21,587 bases of DNA. Source: DASYYE01 sp035946955 (GTDB lineage Bacteria > Actinomycetota > Actinomycetes > Streptosporangiales > Streptosporangiaceae). The notes below the pieces were generated by a model. It ran no database searches. It was given only the letters and a program-made list of their open reading frames with translations, and was not told the origin of the DNA. The stretch's first letter is position 1; the number at the start of each line of letters is the position of its first letter. Location of the stretch: contig DASYYE010000503.1 in assembly GCA_035946955.1 (NCBI GenBank), positions 1-21,587 on the forward strand. Reading direction: 5' to 3'. Below are positions 15,767-21,587 of this stretch, in pieces. The translations under genes and the position numbers were made by a program.

Positions 15767-16365
15767 TGGGTACGCACTTCAGGGGGTGGCTGGCTGCTGT
15801 CCTGGCGATGCTGATCACGGCGACGCTTGTCGTCGCCGAACTCACCGATGCCGGGCAGCGCCGCTGGTGGGTGGGGCACCCACTGACGACGGACACCGCG
15901 GCAGGGCTGCTGGTGCTGCTGGTCACAGTCCTCGTCGTGAATCAGTTGCTCAACCGGCGACAGGCTAGGCAACGCGGCCATGCGGTCGCCGCACAGGCCG
16001 CCATCCTAGTGACCCAGGCCGTCCGGTCGGCTGGGGCCTTGTCGTCGGTGACCGGCGGGTCAGGCGACCGCGATGCCGCGTCCGATGGTTTCCGGACATA
16101 CATGATGATGCTGCTCATCAGCGCGCCGGTGCTCATCGACGACCCGGTCGCGCGGAGCTTCCTCGAGCAGGCCCAGCATCTCGGCGGAGTAATGGCCCGC
16201 ACGGTCGCGCTGATAGAGAAGTCAACGGACGGCGCTGCCGGGCAAGGCGACGGCCTGGACGACGCGATGCGACAGCTCCAGAATGCTGCGGCACCGCTTC
16301 TTCAGATGCTCAGTCCCGCGGTGCGTGATTCCATCCAAGGCATCGGCCGGACCGCCATAGAGTAA
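15766..16365 (+). CDS. Hypothetical two-TM membrane protein with a cytosolic helical tail
   Basis: This 199-residue protein was not recognised. Residues 7-27 (WLAAVLAMLITATLVVAEL) and about 44-62 (AAGLLVLLVTVLVVNQLL) are membrane helices, joined by a short Trp-containing loop. A basic RRQARQR patch follows, then an Ala/Leu-rich helical tail to the end with a hydrophobic MMMLLISAPVLI stretch at about 112-123. This resembles actinobacterial membrane-anchored hypotheticals with no known role. GTG 15766 is the chosen start, supported by an apparent leaderless promoter; no Shine-Dalgarno is seen. It is divergent from the DedA gene (178 bp gap) and precedes the EthA-like gene by 117 bp, where only a lone TTGACA without a partner -10 is found. 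Confidence 0.6.
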   Translation: MGTHFRGWLAAVLAMLITATLVVAELTDAGQRRWWVGHPLTTDTAAGLLVLLVTVLVVNQLLNRRQARQRGHAVAAQAAILVTQAVRSAGALSSVTGGSGDRDAASDGFRTYMMMLLISAPVLIDDPVARSFLEQAQHLGGVMARTVALIEKSTDGAAGQGDGLDDAMRQLQNAAAPLLQMLSPAVRDSIQGIGRTAIE

Positions 16366-16482
16366 CGCCCGCCCAGACGCGTACATTCTTGACATGCTGA
16401 CCCCCACCGCACCGACCCGCTACTACAACGTCATGCCATCGCTGGATAGGTGGTTGCAAGCCTGGAAGGCGGCTGCCCGGCG

Positions 16483-17973
16483 GTGAGCGATCACGTTGAT
16501 GTCGTAATCGTCGGGGCTGGCCTGTCCGGGATCGGGGCCGCGCACCACCTCCAGACCTCGTGCCCAGGCAAGAGCTACACCATCCTCGAGGCGCGTGACG
16601 CTATCGGCGGCACCTGGGACCTGTTCCGCTTCCCTGGGGTGCGGTCCGATTCGGATATGTTCACCCTCGCCTACAGGTTCCGGCCATGGACCGGAGCCGA
16701 GCAGATGGTGGACGGCCATTCGATCCTCACCTACGTCCGCGGCACGGCGGCAGAGGCGGGGATTGACCGGCAGGTCCGGTTCAACCACCGGGTGAGGAGG
16801 GCGGAGTGGTCCAGTACTGACATGCGGTGGACCGTGCAAGCGGTCCACGGCGCCCAAATTGTCTCCCTCACCTGCGATTTCCTCCTGATGTGCAGTGGCT
16901 ATTACCGCTATGACGAGGGCCACCAGCCCCAGTTCCCGGGGATCGGGGGGTTCTCTGGCCAGGTCGTCCATCCGCAGCACTGGCCAAGCGACCTCGACTA
17001 CACGGGTAAGCGGGTCGTTGTGATTGGCAGTGGGGCCACTGCGGTCACACTGGTACCTGCCATGGCCAAGGACGCGGCGCACGTGACCATGCTGCAGCGT
17101 TCACCCAGCTATATCTTGGCGCTCCCCAATGTGGACCCAACCGCCGAGCCGCTGCGCAGGCTGCTTGGCGCCCACCGGGCGCAGGCCATCACACGCTGGA
17201 AGAACATCGCCGCGCAGGTATTGCTGTACCAGCTCAGCCGCCGTCGGCCAAAGATGGTCCGGAACTTGATACGCAAGATGGTGGTAAAGCAGCTGCCTGA
17301 GGGCTACGACGTCGACAGGCACTTCAACCCGGCGTATGACCCATGGGACCAGCGCATGTGCTTCATCCCGGACGGTGATTTGCTGACCGCTGTCCGCGAC
17401 GGGCGCGCATCCGTGGTGACTGACCGCATCACGGCCTTCACCAAAGAAGGCGTCTGCCTGGAATCCGGTGCCGAGATTGAAGCCGACATAGTGGTCACAG
17501 CCACTGGCCTGCAGTTGCTTGCGTTGGGCGGGGCACAACTCGTCGTTGACGGCCGCACCGTCGGCCTGCCGGAGACGCTGGCCTATAAGAGCATGATGCT
17601 GAGCGGCGTCCCGAACTTTGCATTCACCTTCGGCTATACCAATGCGTCCTGGACGCTCAAAGCAGACCTCGTGAGTGAGTTCGTCTGCCGCCTGCTGGCG
17701 TACATGGATAAGCACGGTTACGACGAGTGCGTCCCAGTCTGGGACGATCCCCGGGTGACCCGCCAGCCCTTGGTTGACTTCTCGTCCAGCTATGTGCTCC
17801 GCTCCATTGACCAGTTTCCGCGGGTCGGTTCTCGCGCTCCATGGCGGCTTGGCATGAGTTACTTCCAGGACGTCATAACCCTCCGGTACCGGAAGGTCGA
17901 TGACGGGACGTTGCGCTTCTCGCGGGCAACGCACCCGCAAGGATCAGGCCTCCCGGGTGACGGGGAGGCCTGA
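16483..17973 (+). CDS. ethA: EthA-like FAD/NADPH Baeyer-Villiger monooxygenase
   Basis: The 496-residue protein has GAGLSG at 11-16 (FAD Rossmann fold), GGTWDLFRFPGVRSDSDM, the Baeyer-Villiger fingerprint FSGQVVHPQHWP at 157-168, and a second Rossmann motif VVVIGSGATAV near 179-189 for NADPH. Long blocks resemble M. tuberculosis EthA: LTCDFLLMCSGYYRYDEG, QLPEGYDVDRHF, FGYTNASWTLKADLVSEF and GSRAPWRL. EthA-type enzymes insert oxygen into ketones and oxidise thioether or thioamide groups, and in mycobacteria activate the prodrug ethionamide. The GTG at 16483 is preferred over the in-frame GTG at 16450 because MSDHVDVVIVGAG matches the family N-terminus. GGAAGG lies some 15 bases upstream. No EthR-type TetR gene is adjacent in the window. 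Ortholog naming is based on remembered similarity. Confidence 0.88.
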   Translation: MSDHVDVVIVGAGLSGIGAAHHLQTSCPGKSYTILEARDAIGGTWDLFRFPGVRSDSDMFTLAYRFRPWTGAEQMVDGHSILTYVRGTAAEAGIDRQVRFNHRVRRAEWSSTDMRWTVQAVHGAQIVSLTCDFLLMCSGYYRYDEGHQPQFPGIGGFSGQVVHPQHWPSDLDYTGKRVVVIGSGATAVTLVPAMAKDAAHVTMLQRSPSYILALPNVDPTAEPLRRLLGAHRAQAITRWKNIAAQVLLYQLSRRRPKMVRNLIRKMVVKQLPEGYDVDRHFNPAYDPWDQRMCFIPDGDLLTAVRDGRASVVTDRITAFTKEGVCLESGAEIEADIVVTATGLQLLALGGAQLVVDGRTVGLPETLAYKSMMLSGVPNFAFTFGYTNASWTLKADLVSEFVCRLLAYMDKHGYDECVPVWDDPRVTRQPLVDFSSSYVLRSIDQFPRVGSRAPWRLGMSYFQDVITLRYRKVDDGTLRFSRATHPQGSGLPGDGEA

Positions 17974-17977
17974 TCCT
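17940..17977. terminator. Perfect 15-bp inverted repeat at the end of the EthA-like gene
   Basis: AGGATCAGGCCTCCC (17940-17954) and GGGAGGCCTGATCCT (17963-17977) pair perfectly around an 8-base loop. The repeat includes the stop codon (17971-17973) and the last ten codons. There is no T-run, as usual in actinobacteria, so it is a likely bidirectional terminator between convergent genes. Confidence 0.7.
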
Positions 17978-18017
17978 GCTGCCACGTGTCCGGCCGGGAT
18001 CGGCTGAGCGCCCACGA

Positions 18018-18034
18018 CCTGGCCTCGGGCCAGG
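18018..18034 (-). terminator. Short hairpin just beyond the GH92 stop
   Basis: CCTGGCC (18018-18024) and GGCCAGG (18028-18034) form a 7-bp stem with a TCG loop, seven bases past the GH92 TGA (18042-18044). It is GC-only and lacks a U-tract, fitting an actinobacterial terminator for the minus-strand gene. Confidence 0.5.
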
Positions 18035-18041
18035 CCCTGGT

Positions 18042-21000
18042 TCAGCCTTGGCCGATGGCGAAGATGTGCATCGCTGCGTTGGAGGACGTGACCTGGAACG
18101 CAACGAAGGGCAGGGTGACCGAGGCGACGGTCTTGGCGGGGTTCACCTTGACGTTTGCCTCGAACACCCGGACGGTGAGTTGCTGTGACGTGCCACCGAT
18201 TGAGTTGCGGTAGGCGGTCGTCAGCGCGGTGTGGTCGCCGCCCATGGCCCCGCCGGCCCAGTCACCGTAGACCAGCGACGCCGTTGCCGAACTGCCGTCG
18301 GTGTAGTGGATGATCACCCGGCCCGCGGTCGAGCCGTTGGTGGAGGTGCCGAGGAACCCGACCACCTTGGCACCGGTGTGGGCTGGTAGCAGGATCGTCT
18401 GCCCGGCCGCCAGCACATCGTCTGGTGTGCATGACGTGTCGGTCGGCCAGGTGAAGGTCACGCCACGGGAGGTGACGGTGCCACCGGATGGCGCGCCGGC
18501 CTTGGTGAGGGCGTCGGCCGACAGGCTGTACCCGTCGCCGTCCATGTTGGCGCACACCTGGTTGCTGTCCGGGCTGATGCCGATGTTGTCGTAGTAGTCG
18601 GTCATCGAAGAGGTTGGCGGGATGGTCAGGACACCGGCGGTGGACACCCCGCCGGAGCCGTTGACGATCCCCACCGACGCCGCTGTGCCGGCCCACACCT
18701 GAGCAGTACTGGTCGGCGAAGGCATGGTGAAGACGACCTTCGTGTCACTCCAGGAATCGACGGTTACGGTCCCGGCGCTGCCAGTGCCGCCCCAGGTGCT
18801 GCCAAGGTCGGACAGTGAGACATACCCGCTGCCCTGGGTCGCGCCAAAGCCCGACCCGGTGAGCGTCACCTGCTGCCCCGCCGACACGTTGCCCGGACTG
18901 ACGGCGGTGACCACTGGTCCAGTGCTCGCCGTGGTGGTGGTGCCGATCGCGAACACGTGCGGGGTGCCGCCATTGGCGTTCGCGGGCAGGGTGACGCTGG
19001 TGAGCGTCTTCGACGGGTCCACCGGCAGCGCGGTGGTGAACAGGTAGGTCTTGTGGGTGTCGCGCCCGCAACACGAACTGTTGCGGTAGGCCGTGGTGGC
19101 CGCGGTCAGGTTGCCGTAAGACGGCTGTTGCTGGCCCGCGTTCAGCGTCCAGTCCGACAGCCCGAGCCAGTAGGTGGACTTGGTCCCGCCGGAGTAGGTC
19201 AGCGTGGCCTCGCCCTCACCCGGGCCGTTGGTGGCCGAGCCGAGGAACCCGATCTGCTGGGTGCCGGCCGGGGCGTTGACGTTGATGCGCTGGCCGGCCG
19301 CCATCACGTTGTCCGGGAAGCCCGAGGCGACCACCGGCCAGGTGTAGGTGATGCCGCCGCTGCTGACCGGGTTGCCTGCGGTCACTCCGGCTGCGGCGAG
19401 TGCCTGCTCGGAGTAGCTGAAGCCACCGCCATCGAAGTTGCCCGGGCCTACTGCGCTGTCGTTGCTGATCCCTGGGTCGTTGTAGGCGGCAAGCATGGTC
19501 CCTGGCTGTGCCACCCGCACGGTCAACGTCTGGGTCGGCAGCGAGACCGACCCATCGGTGAGTTTGATGGGCGCGGTGTAGAAGTTCTGTGCGGTCGAAG
19601 ACGCAGCCGAGACAGTCAGGGTCAGGGACCCTCTCCCTCCGGCCGGCACGCTGATGGTGCCGCTGGACGGGGTGATGGTGACCCCCGCCGGCGCCGAGAC
19701 ACTCGTGTTGACGGTCTGGGACACGCCTGCCAGGTTCTGGGCACTGACCGTCACCTTGGCCGTTCCGCCCGGCGCCAGCGTCACCATGCCATTGGACAAC
19801 CACCCGATCACGGGTGACTCGCCCGTGGTGTAGGAGGGGGGTGCTGCGGATGGGGCGGATGCCCAGGAGGTGTTTGGTGTGGTGCCGAGGGTGTAGGTGA
19901 GGGTTCCGCCGCTGGTGGTGGCGGTGGTGGGGGCGTAGGCGTTGTTCCAGGCGGCGCCGTTCCAGGTGGCGGACTGGACGTAGGGGGCGTTGTCAGCGGC
20001 GCCGTTGCCGTTGATCGTCAGTGTCTTGCCGTTCCCGAGGGTGATGACGGCCTGGGTGAACATGGGTGAGCCGAGGGCGAGGTCGGATGTGCCCGGGGTC
20101 TCTGGGTACATGCCGAGCGCGGACCACACGAACCAGGCGCTCATCGTGCCGAGGTCGTCGTTGCCGCCACCCAGGCCGCCGGGGGTATCGGCCCAGATTT
20201 GGTCCTGGATCTTTCGGACCGTCCCCTGGGTCTGGTACGGCTTACCGGTGTAGTCGTACTCCCACGGGAGTTCGATGCTGGGCTCGTTGCCCATCCACGC
20301 GTAGCCGTTGTTGCCGGCGAAGTTGGACAGCACCTTGTTCAGATAGCCGTTCATTCTGGCGTCGCCACCCATGGCGGAGGTCAGTCCCGCGAGGTTGAAC
20401 GGCACCATGCCGGTGTAGATGTAGGGCGTCGCCTCGACGAAGTTGGGGTCGCCGCCGCTGTGGGGGTTGAAGCCCGGCTCCCAGCTCCCGTCGGAGTTGC
20501 GGCCTTCCATGAACCCAGTGGCGGGGTTGAACACGTTCTGCCAGTCCTGGGCCCTGCTCTGGAACGTCTTCTGGTCGCTTGTGTCGCCGAGCGCGCCAGC
20601 GAAGGCTGACAGTGCGAGGTCAGCGGTGTTGTACTCCAGGGTCGTGGAGGTCGGGCCGTAGAAGTTGCAGCACCCGGTGCTGGCGTCGGCGGGGACATAC
20701 CCGATGGACTTCAGGTAGTTCAGGCCCGGCCGGACGTTGTTCTTGTTCGTGGCTTCGCCAACCATGTCGGTCAGGGCGGTGGCGGTGTCGAAGTTGGTGG
20801 CGCCGAAGGCGTAGTAGTCGGCGAGGATCGAATCAGCGGGGTCGCCGACCATGACGTAGGACTCGCCGTTGTCTTCCATCCATTTGGGGAACATGCCGTC
20901 CTGGGCGTAGTCGTCGACCATCGACTGGGCCGTGTCGCTGGCCGCCGCCGGGTCCAGCAGTGCCTCCAGCTGGGCTTGGGAGCGGTAGATGTCCCAGCCG

Positions 21001-21587
21001 GAGAAGTTGGTGTACTCCGCTGAGTGGCCCGGGTCCACCATGTGGACATTGCCGTCGACGCCCATGTACTGGCCGTTGTCATCGCTGTTGATGTTGGGGT
21101 GCAACGACGCGTGGTAGATGGCCGTGTAGAACTCGGTCTGCTGGTCAGACGTGCCGCCAGTGACCTGGATCCTGCCCAGCAGCGAGTTCCACGCGCTTTG
21201 GGCTGCGGTCTTGACCGTGGAGAAGTGGAAGCCCGGCTGCTCTTTGGACAGGTTCAGTGCCGCGTTGGCCTGCGAGACGTAGGAGACGCCGACCTTGGCG
21301 AGCACGGTCTTGTTGGTGGTGGTGTTGAAGGTCAGGTAGGCACCGTTCGGCCCGGTGACCTTGGGGTGGGCGGAGTGCCCGGTCAGGCCGTGCAGGACGG
21401 GGTGGTTCGGGCGCTCTGGGGTGCGGGCGGAGGCCGTCTTGATGGAGGCGCTGTGGCCGGCGGGCTTGACCAGCAGGTGCCGGGCGCCCCGGTGGAGGAC
21501 CGGGGTGAAGGTGCCGTTGCCGGTGAATGCGTGGTTGAACTTCATGTCGAAGTACAGCGTGTAGGTGTTCCCAGCGCCGCAGAAGGC
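18042..21587 (-). CDS. GH92 alpha-mannosidase, secreted type, 5'-truncated by the window
   Basis: The frame is open to the right edge; 14 residues (AFCGAGNTYTLYFD) precede Met 21545, so the true start lies outside. Numbering from that Met, 1-95 belongs to the GH92 N-terminal beta domain, with an unusual His/Arg/Thr-rich insert at about 15-62. The catalytic barrel follows: GWDIYR (183-188), GDPADSILADYY, TTLEYNTAD (Glu304), ATPYIYTGMVPF, GNEPSIELPWEY and GGNDDLGTMSAW (Asp463/464, the base). GH92 enzymes are Ca-dependent inverting exo-alpha-mannosidases. After about 560 come a NEW3-like Ig domain (to ~680), repeat module 1 (684-868), an IPT/TIG domain (876-976) and repeat module 2 (982-1165). 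These would bind substrate or the cell wall. It is convergent with the EthA-like gene. GH92 identity is firm; linkage specificity is not. Confidence 0.92.
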   Translation of the reverse strand, partial: AFCGAGNTYTLYFDMKFNHAFTGNGTFTPVLHRGARHLLVKPAGHSASIKTASARTPERPNHPVLHGLTGHSAHPKVTGPNGAYLTFNTTTNKTVLAKVGVSYVSQANAALNLSKEQPGFHFSTVKTAAQSAWNSLLGRIQVTGGTSDQQTEFYTAIYHASLHPNINSDDNGQYMGVDGNVHMVDPGHSAEYTNFSGWDIYRSQAQLEALLDPAAASDTAQSMVDDYAQDGMFPKWMEDNGESYVMVGDPADSILADYYAFGATNFDTATALTDMVGEATNKNNVRPGLNYLKSIGYVPADASTGCCNFYGPTSTTLEYNTADLALSAFAGALGDTSDQKTFQSRAQDWQNVFNPATGFMEGRNSDGSWEPGFNPHSGGDPNFVEATPYIYTGMVPFNLAGLTSAMGGDARMNGYLNKVLSNFAGNNGYAWMGNEPSIELPWEYDYTGKPYQTQGTVRKIQDQIWADTPGGLGGGNDDLGTMSAWFVWSALGMYPETPGTSDLALGSPMFTQAVITLGNGKTLTINGNGAADNAPYVQSATWNGAAWNNAYAPTTATTSGGTLTYTLGTTPNTSWASAPSAAPPSYTTGESPVIGWLSNGMVTLAPGGTAKVTVSAQNLAGVSQTVNTSVSAPAGVTITPSSGTISVPAGGRGSLTLTVSAASSTAQNFYTAPIKLTDGSVSLPTQTLTVRVAQPGTMLAAYNDPGISNDSAVGPGNFDGGGFSYSEQALAAAGVTAGNPVSSGGITYTWPVVASGFPDNVMAAGQRINVNAPAGTQQIGFLGSATNGPGEGEATLTYSGGTKSTYWLGLSDWTLNAGQQQPSYGNLTAATTAYRNSSCCGRDTHKTYLFTTALPVDPSKTLTSVTLPANANGGTPHVFAIGTTTTASTGPVVTAVSPGNVSAGQQVTLTGSGFGATQGSGYVSLSDLGSTWGGTGSAGTVTVDSWSDTKVVFTMPSPTSTAQVWAGTAASVGIVNGSGGVSTAGVLTIPPTSSMTDYYDNIGISPDSNQVCANMDGDGYSLSADALTKAGAPSGGTVTSRGVTFTWPTDTSCTPDDVLAAGQTILLPAHTGAKVVGFLGTSTNGSTAGRVIIHYTDGSSATASLVYGDWAGGAMGGDHTALTTAYRNSIGGTSQQLTVRVFEANVKVNPAKTVASVTLPFVAFQVTSSNAAMHIFAIGQG
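18051..18602 (-). repeat. Duplicated C-terminal module, copy 2, in the GH92 protein
   Basis: Protein-level repeat (residues 982-1165) matching copy 1: DYYDNIGISPDS, NMDGDGYSLSADALTKAG, GVTFTWP, DVLAAGQTI, VGFLGTSTNGS, IHYTDGS, TAYRNS and HIFAIG. It ends the protein. It looks like an all-beta module of unknown ligand. Confidence 0.8.
18942..19496 (-). repeat. Duplicated C-terminal module, copy 1, in the GH92 protein
   Basis: Protein-level repeat (residues 684-868) sharing its frame of motifs with copy 2: AAYNDPGISNDS, NFDGGGFSYSEQALAAAG, GITYTWP, NVMAAGQRI, IGFLGSATNGP, LTYSGGT, TAYRNS and HVFAIG. It carries adjacent Cys residues in NSSCCGRDTH that are absent from copy 2. Confidence 0.8.

Noticed and set aside
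15195..15968. A 257-codon plus-strand frame over the DedA break
   Set aside because: Arg-rich, no domain, overlaps the conserved membrane protein in both frames and the start of the next gene.
16389..16426. TTGACA as a -35 box for the EthA-like gene
   Set aside because: The nearest TACTAC/TACAAC is 26 or more bases away, too far for a standard spacer.
17101..17940. A 279-codon minus-strand frame opposite the EthA-like gene
   Set aside because: The plus strand shows long conserved EthA blocks; the antisense frame has none.
1..21587. tRNA, rRNA, CRISPR, transposon ends or attachment sites
   Set aside because: No cloverleaf with CCA-type end, no regularly spaced direct repeats, no transposase or integrase motif was seen by reading.

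Overview
The window is high-GC DNA with strong G/C third-position preference, GTG and TTG starts alongside ATG, and many multidomain secreted polysaccharide-degrading enzymes. It also carries a close homologue of mycobacterial EthA and a DUF1707 protein. Together these point to an actinomycete, most likely a soil-living, saprophytic one. I cannot name the genus. No rRNA, tRNA, CRISPR array, transposase or integrase was recognised.

Layout: 2-160 is the 3' end of a cell-surface type gene with a BIG2 Ig-like domain. 190-1043 is a class II glutamine amidotransferase broken by a one-base deletion. 1059-5328 is a sugar-transfer cluster: a GT2 glycosyltransferase (minus), a MurG/MGDG-synthase-like glycosyltransferase translationally coupled to an MFS transporter (plus), and a GT14 branching-type glycosyltransferase (minus) that overlaps the transporter by 4 bp tail to tail. 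5430-13988 is a secreted carbohydrate-degradation block: a giant GH95-like/SGNH esterase fusion (minus), divergent from a GH87-like alpha-1,3-glucanase/mycodextranase with a C-terminal CBM6, followed at once by a GH42-like barrel protein with a C-terminal B-lectin. The 292-bp divergent gap between them holds an AT-rich island and a perfect 15-nt palindrome, the best regulatory candidate here.

14056-16365 holds housekeeping-type small genes: a DUF1707 protein, a DedA/VTT membrane protein carrying a second one-base frameshift, and a two-TM hypothetical protein with a leaderless-looking promoter. 16483-17973 is an EthA-like Baeyer-Villiger/FAD monooxygenase that ends in a perfect 15-bp inverted repeat. 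18042 to the right edge is the minus-strand GH92 alpha-mannosidase, cut at its 5' end by the window and carrying a duplicated C-terminal module around an IPT/TIG domain.

Read together, the four glycosidase genes look like a toolkit for alpha-linked, mannose/glucose/fucose-type, possibly acetylated glycans such as fungal wall alpha-1,3-glucan and mannoprotein. The target is inference. The glycosyltransferase/MFS group could build and move a glycolipid or surface glycan; its product is unknown. The two single-base deletions disrupt otherwise intact genes and could equally be assembly errors.
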